Part shown: positions 48,252 to 62,700 of the stretch, piece after piece
Layout of the letters: each line of letters starts with the position of its first letter
How positions within the stretch are numbered: the first letter of the stretch is position 1
Assembly: GCA_013399875.1 (NCBI GenBank)
Contig: VXAZ01000415.1
Coordinates: 63,035 to 127,034 of the forward strand
DNA: 64,000 nt
Direction of reading: 5' to 3'
Origin: Gymnorhina tibicen
Taxonomy: Eukaryota > Chordata > Aves > Passeriformes > Artamidae
Notes under the pieces: model-generated
What the model saw: only the letters and a program-made list of their open reading frames with translations
Told to the model about the DNA's origin: nothing
Database searches by the model: none
Made by a program: the position numbers and the translations under genes

Positions 48252-51200
48252 TGCAATTATTGAGGAGAGCAAAACAGTGTTTTTCAGGCAGGAGGGCAGC
48301 AAGCTGGGAGCTGAACTCTGGAAGGAGAGAGAAGTAGGGCCTAAAGAGGAAGAACTCAGAAAGATGGGGGTTGTATCACAAAGAGAGTGGATGTTTCAGC
48401 TCTGGGTAGTTTTTAATTTTTTTCTAAAGATTAAGTAATAGAATTGAAGTATTTCTTTGGGTTAGCTGAGCTCCACTATGAGACACTTTCTAATTCTTTT
48501 TTTTGTTTGTTTGTGAATAAAAATACATTCAGAGCTGATATTTTTAAATCTCCTTTAGACGCAGTGGTTGCTTTCCAAGCCCCCAGGAAATCCTGGACGC
48601 ATCCTTAATGTCTGCTAACACAGAGTTGAACACATTTTTCAGGCGAGGAACCATCACCAGGATATTACCAGGTAAAGGTGAGCGGTTCAGGCAGTAACCG
48701 GGAGGACTCGTGAAAGCACTGATTCAGCACTGTAATGTTTAGGTAAATGCTACAACAGCTCTTTAAAAGAGAAAAGCGAGACACTTCTTATGTATGACTC
48801 ACTAATCACTGTCTGTGCTGCAGAGCCTGGAGTACAAATTCCTTTTGTCATGAAAATGCTTGCTCCTTTGATCCCCACAACATCATTAAACAGTTCTAAA
48901 GAGTAAGTAAATCTTTTGGCACATTCTTTGCGAAATAAGCGTTTCAGGATTCAGACGCATGTGGGTGTGTTTGTGATGCTGAGGAGATTGATACCGATAC
49001 AATTTTTAGCAGCGGGTGCAGACTGTGCGCGTTGCTTTGCTGAGGGAAAGAGGGGGAGAGAGTTTTTCCAGCTCCTTTTCCAAAGCAAATATGTCGAAAA
49101 ATTGAAATGCGCAGGGCAGCCATGCAGGATTGCTGCACAGAGGCTGCTGGTGCAAATTAAGCCTGTTTTGCCTGGCTGTTGGATGGCTGTGGATGCAGAC
49201 CTTCCCTGCTGGCACATGGAATGTGCCTCCCAAAGGATTTTGGAGACTTTTGTCTTCGTTCTGACAGCTCAGGTAAAATACATAGGTGGTCTTTCTGGAG
49301 ACCCTGATGCTGTTGAGGATATTACCAGCTCTTTCCCAGGAAAAATCAGGGCTACAAACTGGTGGAACACATGCTCTGGGTTGTGTCCTGTCTCTCTGAG
49401 GAGGGCCCAGTGCAGGCTGAAGGCACATGGAGGTTATTTCCTTTATCAGAATTATGCATTATGGTCAATTCATTACTTTCTCAGCTCTTTAATACCTGGC
49501 ATTGGTGTTTTTTTCTGGTCCTGTGCACATCAGCCCAGGGCCTGGATCAGCTGCCCTGCTGACCCTTTGGAGCTCTGCATCGAGAAAATTTGAGGGGCAG
49601 GGGGCAGATTAGTTATCCATAAAAATTTCACCAAAGGTTCTCTGGTATTTAGCTATTAACTTCACAAGGCTTTAGCTAAAATGAGAAGAGCTTATGAGCT
49701 TACTGAAAGAATACCGGGGATCTGAACCATTCAAAGAAGCACGACTCTTTAGAAGCGTAAGAACAGCATTCTCATGCCACATAACACTCAGTGTGAAGTA
49801 AGTTTGTACCCTTCCAACACGCCATCTGGCAGCAAGCAGCACATTGGTTTGCATCCCAGCCTGCGACCTTGCAAGAAAAATGAAATCGTGTGTAAAAAAA
49901 TGCACTCTTGAAAGTCAACATTTTCATAATGGTCAGAGAAACTATCGGACTTCAGAGTGTTTCCAGTTTTCTGTCAGAAAATGTTTTGGTAAACAAGTGT
50001 CTGCTCTCAGCTGCGACGTGCGTATGAGTAAAGGGATTTATGTCACACTCAGACATGTGTTCTTGGTGTGCATCTGCACCTCGGAGCGCTCAGAACACTC
50101 AAATCTGCACTCCTGCCCGAGCCATTGCAGTGGGAGGAATCAGATTATGGGCTTTCAACCGGCACCCAAAATATGGGTGGAAGGAGTTGGATGTTTGAGA
50201 GAAAATGGAGCAATTCTGTTGATTCAGGAAATGAGAAACTGACTGGAGTGAGATGCAATCTGTGGAAGTTCACGTGCCTGAGTCCCCCTAGAACTGCTTC
50301 CTCTCTCTTATTTTGATACCCTTAAATTTTAGGGAAGATGATTCATGTCTGTGTTGGGTAAGGCATCTCTCCAATTTAAAACATCTTCTTTCCTAGCACT
50401 GTGATATTTCGAGGGAAGGCAAGTCTGGTGAAAGGAAGTAATAACCACTTGTTTAAAATTCTCAGCAAATCAGGCAAAAAGCTTTCATGTAGTTGGATAA
50501 TGGACAAGTGTGTACCTTGGAAAATAAACAGGATAAAATACAGGCTGATAGATCTGTTCTTGCTAGGTTTTATGTGGGGAAATTAGTCTGGCCACTCAAT
50601 AGATGATGAAATGATTAGGTAGAACCTTCTATCTAGCTGCATACTTAGGGTTTCATTATGTAGAGATTTCATTATGTGAAAAATAACAATGGAGGCTCAG
50701 CTTTTTAGGGATGAGGATGGGTTAAAATAATTTACAGAGAAATTGCTGTAATTAAAACCACTCTAGCTGGTATTCAGTCTGTTTGTCTCCCTCCATTAAG
50801 GGTGCATCCTCAAGTTTGCATTAATATTCTCTGTGCCTCATGGTGTTCTAGGAACTCTTTCATTTGCCACTCCATGTAAATTTAAATTCCAGCCTCCCAG
50901 TCAGTGTTTTGAATCACTGGGATATTGAGTAAGTATATAATTCTTAGCTTAGACGCCGAACATCTGTTGCCATTTGTGTCCAATATGTAATTACAGCAGG
51001 GGGAGCTGGACAATCGGAGATTAAAAAGATGCTGCTTAATCTTCCACCAAATGTTTCTACTTAAAAAGAATAACACACTGGAGAAATCTCATGGCAGCCC
51101 GTGGTGCATCTCCTTCTCCCCCTGTCCTTACTCAACAGATCAGGCTTCATTTGATCTCTGTCTGAGATTGCCACAGTCCTTCTGTTTGGATCTGGGAGTG

Positions 51201-51736
51201 TGTTCACTTACACCTGGTTGTAGGGCATGTTCTGAAGGACTCCATTCCTGGTTTTCTTCAATTAAAATATTGTGCCTTGTGGTAGTCCTTTCTCCTCTAA
51301 TAATATATTTATATAGAGTGATTTTTACCAGCCATTTGGCGAGAATGGGCACTAGGAGAGCCTGTTGAGATGGATAACATGATTCTCCCTCAAGATTTCT
51401 GCCTGTTCCATGGAGCGTGCTGGACATCAGACCAGGAGGAGAGCATGATGTGTTTTCCTCCTTTCTCAAGATCTCAAGATCAAGCTGTAGATTTTCCAGT
51501 GGGACTACTCAAAAGCTTTTACATGAGAGTTAAAAGCAGCAGCTGTGGTGCAGTGAAGGTAAAGCACCAGGAAAAGGGCAGTAACCAGAGGTTGTAGGGT
51601 CATAAACATAGCACAGTGTGCTTTGTCCTACTGCAAAGCAATGTGGCCGATGTCCTTTGCAAAAGTCATTTACACAATTTACCTAAGAGCTGATTCCAGA
51701 CGGTGACCTTTAGGAAGGGGCTGGAAGGAAAAACTG

Positions 51737-51866
51737 GGGGCTCAAGACCAGGTTGGATGGGGATCTGAGCCAGCTGGTGTAGTGGAAGGTTCCCTGGTCA
51801 TGTCAGGGGGTTTTGAACCAAATATCTTCAAGGTTCCTTCCAATCCAAACCATTCCATGATTCTAC
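51737..51866 (+). mobile_element. CR1 LINE 3' terminal fragment
   Basis: 'gaccaggttggatgggga', 'tagtggaaggttccctgg', 'ccttccaatccaaaccattc' and a terminal catgattctac. Short and moderately diverged. Confidence 0.85.
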
Positions 51867-53239
51867 CTGGAGCAAGAGATGATGTTGCAGAAACAGTGGG
51901 AGAGGGAAGGGTCAGAGCAGGGACACCCTGCAGAGGAAGGAAGGAGGGAGGCTGTGGGTTTACATCACTTCAGGAGATGTGGAGACACATGGAAGGAGCC
52001 CCTCTCAGGGTGCTGCCCACATGGACCGGCTGTGGGTCGGCTGCCAGTGTGTGTCCCTCCCACGGGAGCCTCGTGAGATGCTGTGGGGGTGTGTGTGATG
52101 CTGAGTAAGGAAGCTGTGCCTCTTCATTGACTGGGAGAACTTTCTGTCCTCTGCAAGTCTTTGAAAAATGTGAGTGCAAAGTTGTAAGAGGCTGACAAAA
52201 CAGTTGCTGTATTTCAGTGAAAAGCGTTTCACTCATTTTGTACTCAAGAGAGGAAACTGATTTTACTGCTGGCTGGAATAGCAATGCCCAGTGAGATGTG
52301 CCCAGGACAGACAGATATCCATTCTAAACTAATACAGTTTTCATATTTGTGCTGTTGGCTTGTGTGCTTTTCCAAGCACATCCTTCTAGTCTTTATTACA
52401 GCTCCAGAAGGTGGGGGTTTTTAGGGGTTTTTTGCTTGTTAGTTGGGGGCTTTTATGTTTTTTTGTTTGGTTGGTTTTTTGTTTTTGTTTTTGTTTTTGT
52501 TTTGTTTGTTAGTTTTTGGTTTTTTCTTTAAGAGCTAATATACTGAAAAATTACTTTTCCCTGATTTTCTTTAGGACAAAACTTAAATAATTTCTTTTTT
52601 TTTTTTTCCCCCGAAAGCAAATTAACCTGCATGTCACCTCAAGAGAATTGTGATTTTCTTAGAAATGGGGTTTGGCACTTGAAAGGATTTATTGAGAGAT
52701 ATTTATGAGACACTGAATTTCAAAATGTCAGATGTATTAGGTTCATAATGACACGGTGAGGTGGTCTGCCAGACTTTTCCCTTAGACAGGGTTTTGGTCA
52801 AACACCATGTTCTTTTAGCTGCATAGGGACAATTAAAGAACCATAAACATCCCCAGAATTTCTTTAGATGTGAAATTAATAACAGTGACATGGATGGGGG
52901 AGTGCACAATGTTGGAAGGCAGTCACAAGTAATGCTTCCCCTTTCCAGTCTAACTGCATTTTACCCCCTCTCCTAGTGCATCTTTAATCCTGGAATAAGC
53001 AAATTAAGATAGAAGAGGCCTGGGCCTGCACTCCAGGCTTGCTGAGAACAATTGGAAAGAGTTCCTTTGGCTCTGGTGTGACCTGCAGCTGTCCCTGCCC
53101 TCCCGTGTGTGCACCCTCTCTGTGCCTGAGGTTTCTGTCCCTTCCCTCCTTCTCCAGGCATGGACATCATCATGGACATGGCAGCACCGAGGGCCTGAAC
53201 AAACATATCCTGAGCTGCTCACCCTGGATTAATCCACTT
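51867..53239. other. intergenic spacer with low-complexity DNA
   Basis: Contains the G/T-only tract at 52410-52525 and a T-run near 52594-52608. No gene seen. Confidence 0.5.
52410..52525. repeat. G/T-only low-complexity tract
   Basis: About 115 bases composed nearly only of G and T (GTTTTT- and GGTT-type units); the mirror composition of the A/C tract near 18.3 kb. Confidence 0.85.
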
Positions 53240-53703
53240 AGAGAATCAAAGAATCACAGAATCANNNNNNNNNNNNNNNNNNNNNNNNNNNNNNNNNNNN
53301 NNNNNNNNNNNNNNNNNNNNNNNNNCAGGGACTTGTGCAGAGCCACAAGGGCCCCCCTGAGCCTCCTTTTCTCCAGGCTGAGCCCCTTTCCCAGCTCCCT
53401 CAGCCGCTCCTGGGGCTCCAGCCCCTTCCCAGCTCCGTTCCCTGCCCTGGACACGCTCCAGCCCCTCCAGGGCTCTCCTGCAGGACCCAGAACTGGGCAC
53501 AGCCCTCGAGGGGCCTCTCAGTGCCCGGCACAGAGGGACAATCCCTGCCCTGCTCCTGCTGGACACACAATTCCTCATCCAGCCTGGGTGCAGGGGCCTC
53601 TTGCCCACCTGGGCACCCCTGGGCTCGTGTCCAGCCGCTGCCACCAGCACCCCCAGGGCCGTTTCCACTAGGCCACTTCCCAGCCATTCTGCCCCCAGCC
53701 TGT
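53240..53703 (-). mobile_element. young CR1 LINE interrupted by an assembly gap
   Basis: The left end has three reverse-complemented octamers (agaatcaaagaatcacagaa). After the gap come 'ttgtgcagagccacaaggg', 'tttctccaggctgagccc', 'cctggacacgctccagccc' and upstream CR1 modules to about 53703 ('ccaccagcacccccagg', 'ccacttcccagccattctg'). The part at 53326-53520 is almost identical to the reverse complement of 22760-22949. Confidence 0.93.
53265..53325. other. assembly gap (61 Ns)
   Basis: Undetermined bases inside the CR1 copy. By comparison with the sister copy at 22753-23258, about 285 bases should separate the flanks, so the gap is likely undersized. Confidence 0.95.
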
Positions 53704-56700
53704 GTCATGAAATTAGAGCAACTTCAAGGGGCTGAAATGGAAAAATAACAGCCTACAGGGAGCTCAGATATGTGTCAGACCACTTCAGTGAGGGGCACAT
53801 CAGGAAAGCTGTTCCACATAAGCCGAATTCTCTGTTTTCTCCATCCAAGATAAACACCAGACCCTCTGACATCATGAACTCGAGGCCCTGGCCCTGGCCA
53901 GGTGAGTTTAAGCCTGTGGAGCATTTCTTGCCTGAACCAGTTCTCTGGCTCCAGTAAGACAGAGTGTGGAGCAGCAAAATGCAGACACTGAACTTGAAGA
54001 TGACAGATTATTTACAGAAAATGTGTGGGTGTGTGGCTGTGTGTGTTTGTCTGCAGTTTTTGTGCTGCCTAAATGCCAGTGGCCATTTCACTACATTTAT
54101 AAACTTTGCAGAGCGTTTAAACCATCCACAGGAAAATATGGGGAGGTTTAAGTCAGCAAATTCATGACCTGCGTGGTTCTGGATGCAGCTGGCACGGCTC
54201 ATTCTCAGCCGGTGTTAAATTTGCTTTCACAGTCAATACTGAAAAAAATATTACTTTATTGCACTATTACTGTTTTCTTGGTTTTCTAGTTATTCACTTT
54301 TCCACTTCTTTGTTCTTTCTAGAGCCTGTTTTTCCCAAGAACCTCCAACCCACCTCAATTTCACAGAACTCTGATTGCCGCAAAAATATTTTAGGAGTTT
54401 TTGCTGTAAGCTTACATTTTTTAAGCGGTTGTATAATACATTTTTCCATCTTCTGTGGCATCTTTGGAAAGTCATGTCAGGAGAAACATACTTAACTCAG
54501 TAGAATTTAATTATGCATTGAAGTGCATCAAAATCCATGTTAGTCTGTGGACCAGAATAATGGTACAAGCATCTTCACAAAGATTTTCTGGATTTTGGCA
54601 ATATGTGTTTCTTAGAGTAGCCTGTGCTACTCCTTTGTTTTGGACATGCATGAAATCTTTATTTATATGAGTTCTTCAGTCACATTTACTCTGTCTGTAT
54701 ATAAACAAATGAGAGCATCCCAACAATGTGATTTCCTGCATTTATCTCAAAGTTTATGATGAAAATGTGGTGACTGAAATACACCTATGTACTTACAGAA
54801 CAACAGACATTATTGGAGCTTGATTGCATTTTCTTCTTCCCCTTACTTTCAAGACCCACTTGTTTTAGTGATCTGTGATTTTTTGCTTCAGTGGTAGTGA
54901 TTTATATTACAGAATCATTTACTGCCAGTAATGGATATGTAGGTACTCACAATCCTTTTGATCATTCTGAGCTGAATAAATCCTCCCAGTGGAAGATCAT
55001 GAGGAAAAATCAAGTTCTAATTTTCCATCGATACATCTGCCCTCACTAGGTGGTGGCCTGAGTTCAATTTATCTAATATTGTGCAGAAAATTTCTGGCCA
55101 AAGGTGGGCTGGGACCCTGAGTTCTGGTTTTCCACATTGCCCACAACAAGATTGTCCTGTGGAGGGGTCCGAGGGTTGTGTACTTGTGTCACTTCACAAA
55201 CAGAGTGGTCTGTTTCAACATGAAAATGTCCTTTATTTTCATGATTAAATGGGCCCAGTTTCTTAAGTGCAGAGTGCGTTGTCTGCCCTTCTTTCCTCCT
55301 AAACGTGCTTTTAGAAAATGACTGCAAATTCTTGCAGAGCGATTACAGAGTGACAGCTGCAGGAAACCTTCAGCTCTGCACGAAAATGATTGATGGTCAG
55401 TGGTGGACACCTGCATATTGTGCCCCTCTTGAAATGCATTCATTTAATCTCAGGGGCATTCATTTAATCTAAACAGCATTTTGCAAACTTGAGCACACTG
55501 CTGAAGCTGAAGGGAAGTAGTTTTTTTTTTGACAGTACTCATTTGTGGGGAATAGTGCGTAACACGGAGTGTGTCATACTAAACCTGTCTCAAAGTGGAA
55601 AGATGGACATTTGCTGAAGATGAAACGTACTTCCAAAGTCCTGTTCCTTAAAATGCAGGTAAAAATAGCCAAGCTCTTCCCTCACAGACACCACTGAATT
55701 TGTTCACTCTTGGTGACAGTCGTTTAGTGTTTCAGGGGCTGCACAAGCTGCAGCTTGCATCTCTTTGGAGAAGAAAATTTTATCTTCTGTCTCATTAGCT
55801 TCCTTCCCAGTTCGTAATTTTTTCCCTGTGCCAGGCAATGTTTGCAAAGCTTCCAATCTCAGAAGTTCCTTATCACTTTCCCAGTGCTGTCGCTGTTGCA
55901 GTGTGTTTTTCCATTGACTCCACCAGGCTCTGCATCAGGCCAGTAATGGCTATTTGTCAGTGTATCCAGGAGTTATATTGACCTGCATCATGCCAAATTT
56001 CATCAGCGTGTTAGCAATTCCCAAGCTTTTTGGCACGGTAAGCGCGTTACATAGTTGGCGACGCTCAGAAATTGCAGTTTTGTGGTGCTAGGAAAATAAT
56101 CATAATAATACTATACTTCCTATGTGCTAATGGAAAACATGAAGTTCTTTTAACGAATCCATACGCTGCCGTTCTGATGGGGGCATTCGTCTCTCCACCA
56201 CCACCCCCCCCCACCCCAACAAAATGGATTTTCTGACATTTCTGTGACCTCTTAGAGAAAGAATTAGGTGCACAGTTACCAAGCAACAGAAAGTCAGGCA
56301 ACACACTTTCGAAGCCCTCTAATTGCCCATAATGGTAAGAGCAGCATCCACGTTCACAAAAGCTTCATCTCCTTGGTAGTTACTCTGCTGCAGGAACTCA
56401 TTTACCTTTTATTGCCAGTGTGGTGTTAAGCTGCAACCTCCAAAGGAGGAGCGGGAAGTCTGAAGGCTCTGGAGCCTTGGAGCTGCTCTGCATATAGAGG
56501 GCCATAAGGATTGTCATTTTCACAATTCATGCCTCACGTTTCACTTATCCAGAATATTTTAAGTGCTTAACTCGCAGGAGAGAAGGCACATTCATCTCTA
56601 CAATATTAAAACCAAAGTGAACGCGAAAAAATAACTTACAAAGTCTTTCAAAGATTTAAATGAGAGACCAAAGAAAGGCTTTAAAGCACAATGTATTCTG

Positions 56701-59700
56701 ACAATTTATCCTCTAAGGATTTAAAATGACATGTTTCATGAGTCACACAATGAAATCTCTATGGGGGGTGGGGGAGAAATACATGAATACATGTTTGAGA
56801 CTTTAAAGAATTTCTTTTTTTTCTCCTCCAGCTTGTACCCTGACTGCATGTGAGGAGTCAAACTGTCCCCTCCTTGCATGGCATATCTGGGACACTGTGT
56901 GCCACTCCTTCCTGAAGCTTTTCCAAGCTTTTCCGTTTTATCCAGTGGCTGTAGCAGACTCCATCCTCTTTTCACAACCCACCTTCCTCAAGGGGGATTC
57001 AGGGAGTGTTTTTCTTCAGGCACTGCTTGGCTCCTCACGGAGACCATCATGAAGGGACAGTCCTAGTCTTTATCACTGGGCATTTTGAGTCCACCTCCTT
57101 GCTCCCTGTGGAAGATGGTGCTGGGACAAGTGGCAGTCACTGACTCCACTCTCCTGCTGCTGTTCCTTAGGGAAACCCTTTCAGTCCTGGGTAGGAGAGG
57201 TGGTGTGTCTGTGCTCCAGGTGTCAGGGGTCTGCTTTCCCTCTCTCCAGCAAGGGGTAGTTTTTGTGTTCAAAAAGGGCTTCTTGGCATTTCTGTGTATG
57301 CTTCCATTTATTTTCCAGCATGCAGACGTTGTTCATTAGAAACAAATAAAGCTCTGGAGCTTCCTTCTCATGTCATTTGCACTGGGGTTAACTCTGCTGA
57401 AGTTAATAGACATTATATTGGCATAAATGAAGACAGGGCTAGAAACTTAAGTTTTTTGTCCCAAGACCTAAAGAAAACCGCACTCTAAACTTGGCATTCT
57501 GAGCAAGAAAGCACCTTGCACATGAGCTGTCCCTCCAATACATTTTTTTTTCCCTTTTGCTTCTGTCCTCCAGCAGAAATGAGGTTTAATGGAGTGGTAT
57601 CATATAGTGGAGGTGAAACGGCCAAGGGCTCAGCCATGCAATCTGTCACATGCTGTAGCTCCAGCCCAGCAAAGCCCGTAGGCATCCAACAGCTTTCAGA
57701 GAGTCTCACAGAATGATACAATTCTTCAAAATGAGCCATGAATTGCCAAGAAACGTGCACACAGGTAGGTGGGGACTCAGAATTTTGAACTTAGAGAGAA
57801 TAAAATGAAGGTGAGGTTAAAATGTCTACGTGTACATAGACTTCTGAACTGTGCTTTTCTATTTCGGGCCTTTTTACTTCAATGACTCTGCAATTACCAC
57901 CTTTTCCAGCGGAGTTACTTTGAAAATACTATGTAGCTTCTTGTATCTGTCTAATTAACTTGTCTCATGACTGTAAGTAGAATGTACCATAATTTCCAAC
58001 GTGGAAAGAACTTCTTTGGAACCGCGTTCTGACAATTCAAGAATATCTCTGCTATTTTCAGTTCTGAGGGTGGGTATTGTTTGGAGACACACAGTCTGGA
58101 GGCATGAGAGGAAAGTGAGAGTTATTGTGTTTGCCCATTGCCTAAAATGAAGCTATTTTTCTTGGTTTTGGCTAACCTGTTTTTAATAGGAATTGATCAT
58201 ACTGTGAATTAGGATTTCCATTAGGAATTACATGTTAGAAAAGGAGAAGTAATTCTGGCTGAGTTTGGATTTTTATCACTATAGGGTCCCTTAGAGCACA
58301 TTTATGCTGAGTCTTGCTGTTAATATGGAAATATAAATTATATCCTCTTACAATTATGCTAACCCCTTAAATCTTGCCCACCTTCCTATTATTATAAATT
58401 TAAATATTAACAGTGTAATCAGCACTACTGTTGTAGATACATCTGGAGAAAGATGCCGTGGTTCTCTCTAATTGGTCATGTTTTTGTTGGTATAAAGACA
58501 CAGACCGGCAAAATAAGGGTTTTCTACTGGAAATGAAGGGAAGATTAAGAATGGGATTTTCATTGCTCATTCTTCTCCCCAGTCCAAAGGGGACACACAC
58601 CCATATGTGTAACCAACCCTATGTGTTCTCTCCAAACTCTTTGTAAAAGCTTTGTAAGCCTAAACCACTACCTTCTCTCTTTCTCTAAACGTGCTGCAAG
58701 GAGTAAGTCCAATACACTTCTGATTTTTTTTCCTCTTAGTGGTTAGCATTAGACTGCACAGCAGAATATTAACCATCTGCCACGAATTTTCTTTACTGTT
58801 ATTTCAGCTTTGATAAAGCCCCCGAAAGATTTTTACTGGAAATTTAATCCCCCCCAGCTCACGTCCCTGGGCATTTCTCCGTAAGTTACTTGAGAACACT
58901 GAAATGAGCAGTGTTGCAGCCACATCCTGATTGAAGGGTTCTGCCTCTACACCACGACAAATTACATGGGCTCCCATCAGTCAACTGCCTCAGGAAGATG
59001 CCAGATCTCTAGGGAAAATTTCCCCTTTCTGGTGCATGTGGGGGAAAAAAGAAGTGCATCTTTTAGAAAGAACAAGTTCCTCCGTATTGAAATGTCTCAC
59101 AAAGCTGGGATCTGTGTGCAAATTAGCTGGATCTGCATGCAAAATTGTCCAGGGATTGAAAATGGGTTAAGGAAAATGGATCCCTTTTCCATTTCTGATA
59201 CATTTACTTTTGTGAAGCTAAAAAAAGTCTCCTTATGGGGAAAAGAGGATGGGGGATCCTAATTTTTAGCCCCTTCCTCCACCTTCTTCATTTAGTTATC
59301 TGCAGAGTTAAACAATTCGTTTCTGTGGGGAGCAGTGGTTCACTCTGTCCTCACAGTATTTTCAAAGAGGAGCAGGTCAGACCCTCATCTCCTTTGCAGC
59401 ACAAACCCACCTGGGAAGTTTTCTAGCTCTGTCTCCCACCTCGAGGACCTTTGGCCCTGATCTAAAGACCCCACTTTATTTCTGTATTCAGAGTGGAATC
59501 TAGGGAGGAGAGAAAAATATGAAAATATCTGCCGTTCTCAAATTCCAATCTCCTTTCTGTTAATGGCACTTCTGGATTCTGGACTAGCAGCCCTCAGCAT
59601 CTCACCCTCTGCAGACTTCTTCTCCAGCTCTCAAAAATAGAAAATTGCTCTAGGATTTTTCCTGGAAGGCACCATGAGTTTGCAAAAATGATTGCTGCGG

Positions 59701-62700
59701 AGAACCTCAACTGAATAGCAACCCTTGTGAGTGTGCTCAAGAAAAATCACTCCCATATTGCTGTGGAGTGTAACTGTAACCGTATTTTATTTATTCCATG
59801 AACACCATGCAATATTACAGGCGTAGATTAGTCAGTCAAGTCAGATGTAGGTGGCTGGGGCTTTCGGCACTTGTTATGCAAATAGCAAACAGCAGTAGTA
59901 ACTCACTCCTAAAGGTAATGACAACACATATCTGCTGCCTTATTTTGCGTGCTCAGTCAGCTCCTCAGAGCTGTCTGCACCTTGGGGCGAGTGTCAGGGG
60001 AAGACTTACTAGCTCCAGCCATGCACATGTAATATTAAAAAGCCAGGGAGCTGTGGATGGCATCTCCCTGCTCACTGTCACACCCTCCTCCTGAATGCAG
60101 TGAGTACCATTTCACAGCGAGGAATGGCCTTGTTACCCAGCTTGGAGCATGGCAGCAGCACAGCTCTGACTGATTGCTGCTTGTCTTCATCTGCTTGGCT
60201 CCAAAACCGTCACACTTCTGACCTCTGAGTCCTGCCACAGATCATCTTGTGTCTGGTCCTAGTTCTTGAGGGTGCAGATCACGAGTAGCTTCTGTGTCTG
60301 GCTTTTACAGACCCACTGCTGGAGGCGTGATCTTGGAAAAGGGGTTTGAACAGGGGTTCAGAGAGGCTGAGGCAGCCGGGGACTGGCTGAGGTCCTCGCT
60401 GATGCTTCAGTCACTGCAGTGAGGAGCTGTCCCTGGAGCTGGTCCTTGTGGGCTGTGCAGAGCTGGGGTGTGTGCTCAGCACAGTGCTGGGCTCTGGGTG
60501 CCTTTGTGGAGCTGTCTGGGACATCCGTCTGGAAAAGGCAGCTTTAAAGGGCACTTTGGGTTTGATCTCGCCAGGCGTCCCCGTTCCTGGTGGGGACACA
60601 GGGCCCGCAGTGGTGGAGCACTGGCCTTCACAAGGGAACTGACACTATTTCCTGGGAACAGTTGTTTTAAAAAATGAAAGCTTTCTCTTCAGCCAGGATG
60701 AACGAAGATGGAGGGAAAGATTTTTGTATTGGATAGCAACATTCTACAAAGTCTCCGTGCCCAAATTATTTTCAGCTTTGGCAACCAAGAGGCTGGGTCA
60801 TCAGAGTCAGAGCAGAAATAAAATGGGAGAAAATCTCAAACTGAGGAGCCTTTCTTTTCCCTTCTGAACTTCCTCTGCTCAGGCAGATTTGGTTCTGTTT
60901 AGCTTTTTCCTTTTTTATTTTTTTCCCTGAAAAATTTTACTTGAAAAGGGCTAAGCAGCCAGCTTTTTGACTTTGACTTGGTTTGTCCTCACTGCCGTGG
61001 AGAAGCTTTTGTCTTCTCACCTCAGATCCTTACCAGTCATCCCTGTGTATCCCCTGCATGGGCTCAGCATCCCTGTCTGTGGACTGGATTTGCAGGGCAT
61101 TTCCTGCAGACCAGGCTTCCAACCTTTCAGGAACATTCCTCACTCACAGTTTCCAAGCTCAGCTGGGGAGCAGAGTGCCCGGCCCTGTGAGCAGGGCAGC
61201 TTGACCCCTTCTCACTATACAATTTTTCCTGGGGAGAGCTGCTCTGAACCTTCATGGGTGACAGCTTTGCTGTCCCTCAGAGGTGACCTTCAATGCAGGT
61301 TTGGCTGGGGGGGGCCATTCTTTTGCACGAGCTCTTGGAGAGCGCAAGCTGTCCCAGGGTGACCAGGTTGCAAACTCCTGGGTGCTCCAAATTAGTTTTT
61401 AACACTTCAGACAGACTCTTCAGGTGCTTCACTCGGCCGTTAGCTCCATCTCTGAGTTTTTCTGGAATGCTTTGCCAACAGAAAGCAAGATCCTCTAAAT
61501 AACCTTTTCCTCGTCTCCTGGAAGGCCCTCTAAATAACAGAAAATGAAAGTATAATTTTTGATGTAAACGTGTTCACTTTCTGGATCTGCTTTTAGAGAT
61601 TGGATACATCTTATTGTCCTATTTACCCACAAATGAGAATGAGACCTAATCTGATCCTTTTCAGACGCAACACAGGTTTGATTTTCAGGCTCACAATGAC
61701 CTCTGAATGCTCAGACTTGATGGAAGCTGAGAACATTTTGCAGGAAAGAGGTTCTGTAGCAGGTCTTTTTCCTGAAGGCAGGATATGCTCTGTTATGGTC
61801 TGTTCATGGCATGTAGCAGAAATGAGTGGTTGGATCCAGCTCATCATTTCACTTTAACCAAGAGAGATGCAATGTTTACTCCTTCTTGTTTTCCCCACAG
61901 CAGAGAAGGTTGGTGCACTGCCCACTTTGCAGTGGGTGGGAGAATGCAGGATACTGTGGGAACAGGGACAGGCACTGTCTTTGTCAGCAACCTCCAAACC
62001 TGCCCACAGCCCAGTGGACACGCAATATTTTACATCAAAGGAGAACCAAGGCTGGAAAACTCTGACTAAAGGCAGATCTCAGAACCTGCTTTCCCAGGAC
62101 TGTGTGCTTAGTCCTGCCCTGTTCAGAGAGAGCTCACAGATCAGAGTAGGTGATTGCATAATGGAAGATATGCATGAATAAAGAACTAGATTTATAGCTT
62201 CACGTGGTTCCCTTTTGTTTGACTTTTTATAAAAGTGTTTGGTTGAGCAATGCAATGTTTTGAATGTAGTCCTTTAAAAAAGAATCCTGGAAGATTGAAA
62301 TCAAATCACACGAGACCTTAGTGAGTCCTTTGTACCAGTTGTCATTAGATTCCCAGTTCGGGTCTCAACCACATAAGCCCCATGAATGTCAGGGAGCAGG
62401 GACTGCTTTTTCTTCTATCTATTATCCACAAAAAAAGACTGGAAGACAGACATTGCTGTGGGGTCATACACTATTTGCAAGCTACAAATGTTTGGAGGAT
62501 ATTTCTTAGATTTTATTTGTGACTTTGGGGAGTGTGGTCACTTAGAGATGTCACTGACGGGGACATAGACTTCATACATTCATGCAGAAAGACAGGATGA
62601 GTCACTGGTGGAGACCTGAATCTGCCACCTTGCAGCTGAAGTCATAATTTCACATCTGCAGGGAGTGAAATATTCGATTGGCAAATGATCCCGTATCTGA

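Larger units (their letters stand above)
44188..51736. other. long CR1-free intergenic stretch
   Basis: No recognisable gene. Contains a CpG-rich candidate element (about 46080-46390), the GAT microsatellite at 48210-48251, and a 205-codon ATG-initiated frame at 48976-49593 on plus. That frame has no recognisable domain and is probably chance. Confidence 0.5.

Noticed and set aside
48018..48302. Poly-aspartate minus-strand frame
   Set aside because: Translation of the GAT microsatellite.
53039..53748. Frames of 137-210 codons spanning the gap
   Set aside because: They run through Ns and CR1 sequence; the same translated blocks recur at other CR1 copies.
60411..60422. Perfect 12-bp palindrome tcactgcagtga
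   Set aside because: Palindromes of this length are expected by chance several times in 64 kb.
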